5,793 nucleotides of DNA, taken from Lachnospiraceae bacterium (GTDB lineage Bacteria > Bacillota > Clostridia > Lachnospirales > Lachnospiraceae). A program made the translations under genes and the position numbers. The notes under the pieces are model-generated. The model worked only from the letters and a program-made list of their open reading frames with translations. It had not been told where the DNA came from and did no database searches. This document shows, in pieces, positions 1 through 4,680 of this stretch; position 1 is the stretch's first letter; each line of letters starts with the position of its first letter. The DNA is taken from contig JAGDCQ010000103.1 in NCBI GenBank assembly GCA_017958465.1, forward strand, positions 1 through 5,793, read 5' to 3'.

Positions 1-76
1 CTATAAGAGTGGCAAAGATTACTGCTGCGGTAACAAGTTGCTTGATCATTTTTGTGATAGTACTTTGTTTGCCCAT
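1..76 (-). CDS. Partial gene, N-terminal signal peptide or membrane anchor; function unknown
   Basis: Only the first 25 codons are inside the window; the gene runs off its left edge. The start ATG at 76-74 is supported by a full GGAGGT Shine-Dalgarno at 87-82 with a good spacing. A second in-frame ATG nine codons later lacks such a site. The peptide begins MGKQSTITKMIK and then turns hydrophobic (QLVTAAVIFATLI). That is a short basic N-region followed by a membrane-spanning or signal-peptide core, so the product is probably exported or membrane-anchored. No lipobox or cleavage site is visible before the edge. It has its own promoter-like sequence about 30 bp upstream and is separated from the lipoprotein gene by a terminator, so it starts a new transcription unit. 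The function cannot be told from this fragment. Confidence 0.72.
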   Translation of the reverse strand, partial: MGKQSTITKMIKQLVTAAVIFATLI

Positions 77-107
77 CAGAGACCTCCATATAGAGATTTA
101 TGTGAAC

Positions 108-116
108 ATTGTACCA
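108..116 (-). promoter_or_regulatory. Extended -10 promoter for the leftmost gene
   Basis: On the minus strand the sequence TGGTACAAT gives a TACAAT -10 box (113-108; five of six consensus bases) with a TG dinucleotide one base upstream (116-115). No good TTGACA-like -35 box lies 16-18 bp upstream, as expected for an extended -10 promoter or one that needs an activator. Transcription would start near position 101, leaving a leader of about 25 nt that carries the Shine-Dalgarno of the gene starting at 76. Confidence 0.55.
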
Positions 117-137
117 TAAACTGCCATAAATTACCAC
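114..137. repeat. Three 10-bp-phased CCA(T/C)A repeats upstream of the -10 box
   Basis: The plus strand shows CCATAAA at 114-120, CCATAAA at 124-130 and CCAC at 134-137, each starting exactly 10 bp after the last. On the minus strand this reads as three TGG motifs separated by seven AT-rich bases. They occupy the spacer and -35 zone of the promoter at 108-116, on one face of the helix. This layout suits a regulator that binds direct repeats, but no specific regulator can be named. A chance repeat in AT-rich DNA is the alternative. Confidence 0.4.
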
Positions 138-138
138 A

Positions 139-183
139 GTTTTTTATGATATATTTTCTCTTTTTGTGAAAAATTTTTTAAAC
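139..183. other. AT-rich A/T-tract segment, possibly curved DNA or UP element
   Basis: This stretch between the lipoprotein terminator and the leftmost promoter is almost wholly A and T. It has runs of T at 139-145, 161-165 and 174-179 and an A run at 169-173. No ORF with a ribosome binding site is seen here on either strand. Such tracts upstream of a promoter that lacks a -35 box can bend DNA or contact the RNA polymerase alpha subunit. That role is inferred from composition and position only. Confidence 0.3.
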
Positions 184-233
184 TTTCGAAAACAAAAACC
201 CGCGTCCGCATACTGAAAAAAGCAAAAAAGTCG

Positions 234-265
234 AAAAAAAGACCTCTGCTATTTCAGCAGAGATC
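234..265 (-). terminator. Intrinsic terminator of the SGNH lipoprotein gene
   Basis: Read on the minus strand, GATCTCTGCT (265-256) pairs with AGCAGAGGTC (250-241) through a 5-nt loop, giving a 10-bp stem with one G-U pair. Seven T residues (240-234) follow directly. This is a classic Rho-independent terminator. The stop codon of the lipoprotein gene (TAG, 251-249) lies at the loop/stem junction, so the last codons form the 5' arm of the stem. Confidence 0.9.
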
Positions 266-1343
266 TCTTAATATACCTGTCTATGATCTGGTAAGTTGTC
301 ACTGTGTAGTGGAGCCCGTCATAGCTGTCGAAGCCCACGGTTTTAAGGTAGGCATTTGCATCAAGCAGGATGATCCGCTTGTCAAGCCCCTCCTTAAGCT
401 TTCTGTTGAAATTGTCAATGGCGGAATTCCTGTTCCCGTACCCCCAGAGCGCCTCAAGATCCTCCTTGACCGGCATAACGGTCAGGAACGCGAGATTGAA
501 GCCTTCCTCTGCGAGTCCGTTAACGAACTCCAGGTAAAGATCTATGTTTTTAGTGTCGTTTACACCAAATTCGATTACTATGACACTGCCGGGCGTGTAG
601 CACTCCCTGATCTGTCCGAAATTCTCTACAAACCAGTCGTAGCCTGTATCCGACCGGTAGATCCCTTTTTCAAACCCAACAAAGTGGTGGAGCTCCATAA
701 ACCTTGAATCCCCGGCATATATGATCTCTTCAAAGCTGTAACCGGTGGCGGGGATAGTGCTTTCCGGCACATCCTCTAAGGTTATGAGAGGCATGTTCTG
801 ATAATACCTCGTTACTACGTAACCTTCGGTCCCATCCTTGTCCCGGACCTTTGTCCAGCCATCCAGCACCTCAAGTACAGTAAGCGACTCGGGACACCCC
901 ACAGTGCGAAGCACGGTGGTTGACGTCCCTGCGCCGGAGTACATCCTGTTAGGATATTTGCTGTGGATAACCCCCGGGGTCTCCCGTTTCACGATGGGAA
1001 GGATAACAGATGGTGTAGGTGTATTGGTGGGAGTCGGTGTATTCGTTGGTGTCGGTGTGTTTGTTGGCGTCGGAGTATTCGTCGGCGTCGGCGTATTTGT
1101 AGGTGTTGGCGTATTTGTAGGTGTTGGCGTATTTGTAGGTGTCGGTGTATTTGTGGGTGTCGGTGTATTTGTCGGAACGGGCGTTACAGTCGGCGTTGCA
1201 GTAGGTATCGCGGTGGGCGTAGGCACGGCTGTAACCCTGCGGCTCACGGCGCACCCTGTCAAAAAGGCAATCAAAGCCACAGTAATCAGAAACAGATTAC
1301 TGTGGCCCACTGTCACAACATTATTGATCCCTCTTCTATCCAT
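249..1343 (-). CDS. SGNH/GDSL-hydrolase surface lipoprotein with SH3-like domain and Pro-Thr repeat tether
   Basis: This 364-residue protein is built in four parts. Residues 1-31 are a lipoprotein signal peptide with a basic start, a hydrophobic core and the lipobox LTGC, so Cys31 should be lipidated. Residues 41-112 are a Pro/Thr-rich tether with nine Asn-Thr-Pro-Thr-Pro-Thr units (59-112). Residues ~135-180 resemble a bacterial SH3 domain, with a W-x-K-V...DG-x-x-GYV ending. Residues ~205-364 are an SGNH hydrolase: GDS with nucleophile Ser213, GVND (Gly260/Asn262) and DGLH with Asp342 and His345. All catalytic blocks are present, so it is probably active. Members of this fold de-esterify acylated polysaccharides or peptidoglycan, but the substrate here is unknown. 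The start ATG has AGAGG six bases upstream. The gene has its own promoter (1382-1410) and terminator (234-265). A 12-bp hairpin lies within its signal-peptide codons. Confidence 0.9.
   Translation of the reverse strand: MDRRGINNVVTVGHSNLFLITVALIAFLTGCAVSRRVTAVPTPTAIPTATPTVTPVPTNTPTPTNTPTPTNTPTPTNTPTPTNTPTPTNTPTPTNTPTPTNTPTPTNTPTPSVILPIVKRETPGVIHSKYPNRMYSGAGTSTTVLRTVGCPESLTVLEVLDGWTKVRDKDGTEGYVVTRYYQNMPLITLEDVPESTIPATGYSFEEIIYAGDSRFMELHHFVGFEKGIYRSDTGYDWFVENFGQIRECYTPGSVIVIEFGVNDTKNIDLYLEFVNGLAEEGFNLAFLTVMPVKEDLEALWGYGNRNSAIDNFNRKLKEGLDKRIILLDANAYLKTVGFDSYDGLHYTVTTYQIIDRYIKRSLLK
1008..1169 (-). repeat. Nine 18-bp tandem repeats encoding (NTPTPT)n
   Basis: There are nine consecutive 18-bp units in the lipoprotein gene, each encoding Asn-Thr-Pro-Thr-Pro-Thr; the last ends in Ser. 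Two neighbouring units (1093-1110 and 1111-1128) are identical and the next (1129-1146) differs by two bases. The outer units differ mostly at synonymous positions. This suggests recent local duplication in the middle and selection to keep the protein motif elsewhere. The resulting rod-like, Thr-rich linker would hold the SH3 and hydrolase domains away from the membrane and is a candidate for O-glycosylation. The repeat number may vary between strains. Confidence 0.95.
1276..1306 (-). promoter_or_regulatory. 12-bp perfect hairpin inside the lipoprotein signal-peptide codons
   Basis: GCCACAGTAATC (1276-1287) and GATTACTGTGGC (1295-1306) are perfect reverse complements separated by 7 nt. In the lipoprotein mRNA this forms a 12-bp stem covering codons 13-23, starting about 37 nt after the ATG. 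The minus-strand sequence after the stem is T-rich (TTTGATTGCCTTTTTG), so the element looks like a weak intragenic terminator or attenuator. It could also slow ribosomes during signal-peptide synthesis or be an operator of dyad GTAATC-N7-GATTAC. The inverted repeat is seen directly; the function is not known. Confidence 0.55.
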
Positions 1344-1381
1344 AACGCACCTCTAAAGACTGCGCCACCCCAACGACGAGT

Positions 1382-1410
1382 ATTATGACATGTAAGGATA
1401 GATTTGTCAA
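1382..1410 (-). promoter_or_regulatory. Sigma-A-type promoter of the SGNH lipoprotein gene
   Basis: On the minus strand a perfect TTGACA (-35, 1410-1405) is followed by 17 bp and CATAAT (-10, 1387-1382). A TG one base upstream of the -10 box makes it an extended -10 as well. Transcription should start near 1375, giving a leader of about 32 nt with the AGAGG ribosome binding site. The -35 box contains the stop codon of the upstream S66 peptidase gene (1409-1407). The lipoprotein can therefore be expressed independently, although no terminator blocks read-through from upstream. Confidence 0.85.
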
Positions 1411-2456
1411 CTTTTGAGTTCCATCTCAATATCGACAGAAACCTCGCCGGACGCGGTAACCCGCACCACGCTCCCGTTCACGAGAGGGATCGAAGGCGGA
1501 AGGTGCCCCAGGTCCACATCCAGGACGATCGGCACCCCAAGCTCCGAAAGCACGCTTGTCACTGCGGTGTAGCGGTCAAGGCCGTAATCTTCTATCTCGA
1601 AGAGCATGGGACGTCCGATGATGAACCCCTTCACGTTTTCAAACCAGCCTGCCTGCTTAAGCTGCCACAGGCCCCTGCGGATACCCATTATCCCAAGCTC
1701 GCAGGACTCCAGGAACCATACGATCCCGTCGTTCTTATATCTTTCGTTAAAAGCCTTTACGTTATCAAACCTTGTTCCGCAAAGATTGATAAGGCAGTCA
1801 AGACAGCCGCCGATCAGACGGCCGCCGAAACTCTCGCCGTTCCTGAATGGCTCCCTGTCTTTCCAGGCGCCGTCAAACCTTAAAGTCTCCTTCTTGGTGA
1901 TATTGTAGGGCGCAAGAGGGTTTGTCTCGTCCTTTACGGACATGATCTCAAAGCCCTCATAGGTCGAAAAACCGGTCTTCTTCCCGGTCAGAAGGTCAAA
2001 AGCATCATCTATCGACCGGTGCCTCGGTTCCATCCCGAAGGAAGCGGCATTTGGGCCGTAGATGCTTGCCACATCGCAGATAGTGGCAAGTGTGAAGCCA
2101 AGGTTCGTGTTGTCCGAATAGCCCATAAACCACTTGGGCTCAGCCTTCTTTAAGGCCTCAAAATCCACAAAGGGCAGGATCTCGCACATAAGCTCGCCGC
2201 CCCCGCAGGACAGGAGCACATCCGGTTCCCCAAGATACTGCTCCATGAACTCCCCGGCGCAGTTTGAAGGCGTGCTGCTGATCCCCACTCCGTCGGACTT
2301 GTAGCAGTTTGGACCCACAATCGTCTTAAAGCCCTCGCCCTCAAACTTTTCAAGGGCATGGGCAAAGGCTGTCCTGTAGGGCTCTGTGGCACAGCCGTAG
2401 GAAGGCGAGACAAAACCTATTGTTCCGTTTTTCTGAAGAAATTTCCCGTATCTCAT
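1407..2456 (-). CDS. S66-family serine peptidase (LD-carboxypeptidase / MccF-like)
   Basis: This 349-residue protein has no signal peptide, so it should be cytoplasmic. S66 enzymes use a Ser-Glu-His triad. LdcA members remove the terminal D-Ala from murein tetrapeptides during wall recycling, while MccF members cleave peptide-nucleotide antibiotics such as microcin C and give immunity. Family marks seen: N-terminal GFVSPS (14-19), SCGGGE (83-88), the nucleophile elbow GYSD with Ser114, WFLESCE with probable catalytic Glu250, and DLGH with His318 followed by PPSIPLVNG. Length and motif spacing fit the family. I cannot separate LdcA from MccF roles from the sequence alone. The ATG overlaps the stop of the DUF6472-like gene by one base (TGATG); the nearest Shine-Dalgarno (GAGG) is rather far, so translation is probably coupled. 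Ten cysteines are scattered through it, including a CLDC pair (218-221). Confidence 0.9.
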   Translation of the reverse strand: MRYGKFLQKNGTIGFVSPSYGCATEPYRTAFAHALEKFEGEGFKTIVGPNCYKSDGVGISSTPSNCAGEFMEQYLGEPDVLLSCGGGELMCEILPFVDFEALKKAEPKWFMGYSDNTNLGFTLATICDVASIYGPNAASFGMEPRHRSIDDAFDLLTGKKTGFSTYEGFEIMSVKDETNPLAPYNITKKETLRFDGAWKDREPFRNGESFGGRLIGGCLDCLINLCGTRFDNVKAFNERYKNDGIVWFLESCELGIMGIRRGLWQLKQAGWFENVKGFIIGRPMLFEIEDYGLDRYTAVTSVLSELGVPIVLDVDLGHLPPSIPLVNGSVVRVTASGEVSVDIEMELKS

Positions 2457-2644
2457 CAGTTTTGCTTCCTCACGATGGTATATTCATTCCCGCGCCTGAA
2501 GTACGGGCACATTTTTCCGTTGGAGCCCGCCATCCGCGCGTAGTCGTCCTCATCGGCATATATCTGGGAGCAGTTATACTCCTCAAGCTCCTCGTCGTAT
2601 TCAAGATACATGCATTCTTCGCACAAAGCATCTATATCTGCCAT
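2456..2644 (-). CDS. Small four-cysteine protein, DUF6472-like
   Basis: This is a 62-residue acidic protein of unknown function. It has four cysteines in the pattern C-x2-C (8, 11), Cys25 and Cys46, with CPYFRRG at 46-52 and a basic IVRKQN tail. The pattern and the EYDEE...CPYF...YTIVRKQ layout match what I recall of DUF6472, a family of small Clostridia proteins. The cysteine spacing suggests a small metal (zinc) site, which is inference. The start ATG has a strong GAGGAGG Shine-Dalgarno with 5-nt spacing. The gene sits 30 bp after the kinase gene, and its stop overlaps the peptidase start by one base. It therefore belongs to the same transcription unit and may be functionally paired with the peptidase. 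Confidence 0.82.
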   Translation of the reverse strand: MADIDALCEECMYLEYDEELEEYNCSQIYADEDDYARMAGSNGKMCPYFRRGNEYTIVRKQN

Positions 2645-2674
2645 TTGATCCTCCTCGCCGCCGCTGTGAAGCGG

Positions 2675-3814
2675 TCATTCACCGTAGCTCTGTTTCTTAG
2701 GGATCTCCGTGATGAAGGTGGTCCCTTCCTCTCCGGATTTCACACGTATCCTGCCGTGGTGCAGCTCCACGATCCTCTTGCAGACCGCAAGCCCGATCCC
2801 GTTACCCTGCATGGAATGGGAGGCATCGGCCTGGTAAAACTTCGAGAATATCTTCTTTTTATCCTCGTCGGTTATAAAACTTCCGGAGTTTGTTATCTTT
2901 ACCGCGATATAAGGGTCTTCATCCTCGATCTCGATCTTTACGCTTCCGCCAACAGTCGTGAACTTAATGGCGTTATCGATGATATTGAGCCACACCTCTT
3001 TAAGCAGGTTCTCGTTGGCTTTGATATTGTATTCCCTGAAATCCAGCGAAAAATCGATCTCCTTGCTCTCCCACTTGTTCTCAAGCAGCAGGAAGCAGGT
3101 CCGAAGCTGCTCCGAAAGGTTGTATTCCGCTATATCCGAAAGGATCGTCTGGTTTTCGATCCTCGTGAGCTCAAGCACCTTTGTGGCCATCTCCGAAAGC
3201 CTTAAGGACTCCTCCTCGATAACGTTGATATATTCCCGCTTTTCCTCCTCTGAAAGGTTGCCCTCCTTAAGGAGCTTCGCAAACCCTGCGATGGAGACTA
3301 TCGGCGTTTTGAACTCGTGAGAGAAGTTGTTGATGAAGTCGGAGCGCAGTATCTCCGTCTTGTCAAGCTCCGATGCCATGGTGTTGAAGCTGTCTGTCAT
3401 CTCCTTCACCACCGGGAAATGTGAAAACCTGTTCTTAGCCGGTATCCTGACGGAAAAGTCGCCGGAGGCCAGCCTGTTCATCATATTCACCAGCTGGTTG
3501 ATGGGCTTCATAAAGAGACGCCCGAAGATAAACGCCCAGGCAGCGCCTGTAACAAGGCTTGTAAGAAGCATTATCGTAAGGAGCTTGTTGCCGTCCACAA
3601 GCGTGATATTTGTGGAGCCTTCCTTCCCTGTTGACATAACGCCTGTGTTCACAAGGATCACGGCCAGGATGGCAACGATCGCGACTCCGGCCAGGAACAC
3701 GGCAAAAGCAGCCAGCGCAAACATCACCGTGAGGGAGGTCCTGAACTTCCTCTCCTTAAACTCCGGGTTGAAAAACTTGTTGATATTCTCTATATACCTG
3801 TTTTTTCTCTTCAT
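2675..3814 (-). CDS. Membrane sensor histidine kinase with HAMP domain
   Basis: This 379-residue kinase autophosphorylates on histidine and should pass the phosphate to the response regulator encoded just upstream. Order of parts: a basic cytoplasmic N-terminus; TM1 ~29-55; a short external loop ~56-76; TM2 ~77-100; HAMP ~99-152; HisKA with SHEFKTP (phospho-acceptor His166); and a HATPase_c domain with N-box WLNIIDNAIKF (Asn277, Asn281), F-box IFSKFY (~322-327) and G-box GNGIGL (337-342). The G1 position reads TNSGSF rather than D-x-G-x-G, a variant found in other Firmicute kinases. The external loop is only about 20 residues, so the stimulus is probably sensed in the membrane or through a partner. 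An AGAGG is very close to the ATG, with GGCGG a little further upstream. The gene lies 58 bp after the regulator. Confidence 0.95.
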   Translation of the reverse strand: MKRKNRYIENINKFFNPEFKERKFRTSLTVMFALAAFAVFLAGVAIVAILAVILVNTGVMSTGKEGSTNITLVDGNKLLTIMLLTSLVTGAAWAFIFGRLFMKPINQLVNMMNRLASGDFSVRIPAKNRFSHFPVVKEMTDSFNTMASELDKTEILRSDFINNFSHEFKTPIVSIAGFAKLLKEGNLSEEEKREYINVIEEESLRLSEMATKVLELTRIENQTILSDIAEYNLSEQLRTCFLLLENKWESKEIDFSLDFREYNIKANENLLKEVWLNIIDNAIKFTTVGGSVKIEIEDEDPYIAVKITNSGSFITDEDKKKIFSKFYQADASHSMQGNGIGLAVCKRIVELHHGRIRVKSGEEGTTFITEIPKKQSYGE

Positions 3815-3831
3815 AACCTCTTTCCGCCTTC

Positions 3832-3883
3832 TGTGCGGGGTTTCACACTTTTCATGCCTTTGTGCCGGGGCTTCACACTTTTC
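3832..3883. repeat. Imperfect tandem duplication between regulator and kinase genes
   Basis: Two copies of TGTGC(C)GGGG(T/C)TTCACACTTTTC occur at 3832-3853 and 3861-3883, separated by 7 bp (period 29-30 bp). They differ by one inserted base and one substitution. The right copy contains the last codons and stop of the response regulator gene (minus-strand GAAAAGTGTGA); the left copy lies in the intergenic gap before the kinase start. It looks like a recent duplication of the 3' end of the regulator gene, which lengthened the gap. Whether it binds a protein or RNA is unknown. Confidence 0.8.
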
Positions 3884-4547
3884 TTACAGCTTTGTATCCA
3901 AGCCCACGCACCGATTCTATGGAAAACTCGTCAAAGTTCTCAAAACGCTTGCGGAGACGCCCGATATGCACAGTCACGGTCTCCCAGCCGCTGTCGGAAT
4001 CCATCCCCCAGATCTCGTCCATAAGCTGGATCCTGGTAAATATCTTCCCGGGGTAGGAAAGCAGCTTATACAAAAGCATAAACTCTTTTGGCGGCAGCTC
4101 GTAAGTCTCGCCGTGTCCCGTTACAGTAAGGGCGTCGTAATCCACAACAACGTCGCCGATAACGATCTTTCTTTCGTTTGCGATCTTTGCCCGGCGCAGA
4201 AGAGCCTTGATCCGAAGGAGCATCTCCTGCTCGTCTATGGGCTTTGTAATATAATCGTCAGTGCCCACGATAAACCCTTTGCGCCTGTCGTCCGGCAGCT
4301 GTTTTGCAGTCACCATGAGGATAGGCAGGTTGCTGTCGCTTTCACGGAGGGTTTTGGTGAGCTCATAGCCGTCCATCTTCGGCATCATGATATCGAGGAT
4401 CGCAAGATCCACGTGGTTTGACTGTATCTTCTCGAGAGCGTCCTCCCCGTTTTCAGCGGTGATGACCGTGTAATTCTCACGTTCCAGCACTGCTCTCATA
4501 AGTTTTCTCGTGTTTTTATCGTCGTCTGCGACAAGAATACTGAACAT
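3873..4547 (-). CDS. OmpR/PhoB-family response regulator
   Basis: This is a 224-residue DNA-binding regulator, the probable partner of the adjacent kinase. The receiver domain (~1-118) shows the acidic pair Asp8/Asp9, phospho-acceptor Asp52 in LDIMMPKMDG, Thr80 and Lys102 in the TKP motif. The C-terminal winged helix (~125-222) has the LPPKEFMLLYKLL start, an EIWG turn, the recognition helix near VTVHIGRLRKRF and the closing RGLGYK hairpin. A start four codons upstream (ATG at 4559) is possible, but it has no Shine-Dalgarno. The ATG at 4547 is preceded by GGAG with 6-nt spacing and begins MFSILVADDD, as is usual in the family, so it is preferred. The gene is first after the promoter at 4597-4624. 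Its 3' end lies in a small tandem duplication. Confidence 0.95.
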   Translation of the reverse strand: MFSILVADDDKNTRKLMRAVLERENYTVITAENGEDALEKIQSNHVDLAILDIMMPKMDGYELTKTLRESDSNLPILMVTAKQLPDDRRKGFIVGTDDYITKPIDEQEMLLRIKALLRRAKIANERKIVIGDVVVDYDALTVTGHGETYELPPKEFMLLYKLLSYPGKIFTRIQLMDEIWGMDSDSGWETVTVHIGRLRKRFENFDEFSIESVRGLGYKAVRKV

Positions 4548-4553
4548 ATCGAT

Positions 4554-4557
4554 CTCC
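4554..4557 (-). promoter_or_regulatory. Ribosome binding site that decides the regulator start
   Basis: GGAG (4557-4554) lies six bases before the ATG at 4547 and overlaps the alternative upstream ATG at 4559. That upstream ATG has only TGATAATAA before it. This supports the shorter protein starting MFSIL. Confidence 0.75.
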
Positions 4558-4564
4558 ATTTATT

Positions 4565-4584
4565 ATCAGGGCAAATGCCCTGAT
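4565..4584. promoter_or_regulatory. Perfect 9-bp inverted repeat at the start of the two-component transcript
   Basis: ATCAGGGCA and TGCCCTGAT are perfect reverse complements around a 2-bp centre. From the predicted start near 4590, this dyad lies about 6 nt from the mRNA 5' end and just upstream of the Shine-Dalgarno. It could be an operator for autoregulation, where bound protein would block early elongation, or a 5' stem-loop that protects the message. The minus strand lacks a T-run after it (ATAATAAATG), so it does not look like a terminator. Confidence 0.55.
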
Positions 4585-4596
4585 CGCTATACTTTT

Positions 4597-4624
4597 ATTG
4601 TAGACAAAACGGAAAAACTATCAA
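4597..4624 (-). promoter_or_regulatory. Sigma-A-type promoter for the two-component operon
   Basis: Minus-strand TTGATA (4624-4619) and TACAAT (4602-4597) are spaced by 16 bp; each matches five of six consensus bases. An eight-A run (4636-4629) lies just upstream of the -35 box and could act as an UP element. Transcription is predicted near 4590. It should drive the response regulator and probably the kinase, DUF6472-like and S66 peptidase genes, since no terminator is seen between them. Confidence 0.8.
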
Positions 4625-4649
4625 CTGTTTTTTTTGCCCCTGAAACCGC

Positions 4650-4680
4650 AAACGCGGGCCAAGAACCTCAGCCCGCGTTT
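4650..4680. terminator. GC-rich terminator-like hairpin spanning the stop of the dehydratase-related gene
   Basis: AAACGCGGGC (4650-4659) and GCCCGCGTTT (4671-4680) form a perfect 10-bp stem with an 11-nt loop that contains the gene's TGA stop (4670-4668). In the gene's own direction the stem is followed by only three T residues and then GCGG, so it is a weak terminator. On the plus strand it is followed by TTTTTCTTCTGTTTTT, a better U-tract. It may therefore work in both directions, or mainly block antisense transcription leaving the regulator promoter region. Confidence 0.6.

Noticed and set aside
1008..1169. The 18-bp repeats as a CRISPR or intergenic repeat array
   Set aside because: There are no spacers; the units are contiguous, in frame and encode a Pro-Thr tether.
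838..1356. Plus-strand open frame of 172 codons with VGVGVFVG repeats
   Set aside because: It is the antisense reading of the NTPTPT repeat, which stays open because the 18-bp unit has no stop in that frame. It has no ribosome site, and the minus strand carries a complete lipoprotein with catalytic motifs, promoter and terminator.
2661..2674. Small CCGCT/AGCGG hairpin between kinase and DUF6472-like genes
   Set aside because: The stem is only 5 bp, has no T-run and lies just before the Shine-Dalgarno; too weak to call a terminator or processing site.
2420..3205. Plus-strand open frame of 261 codons opposite the S66 start, DUF6472-like gene and kinase end
   Set aside because: It spans three minus-strand genes, lacks a ribosome site and resembles no family; a shadow frame.
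3327..4421. Plus-strand open frame of 364 codons opposite the kinase and regulator
   Set aside because: It lies antisense across two clearly recognisable genes, crosses their intergenic gap, shows no domain pattern and has low-complexity Ser-rich stretches typical of antisense shadow frames.
4548..4559. Upstream ATG adding four residues to the response regulator
   Set aside because: No Shine-Dalgarno precedes it, and its codons overlap the GGAG that serves the ATG at 4547.
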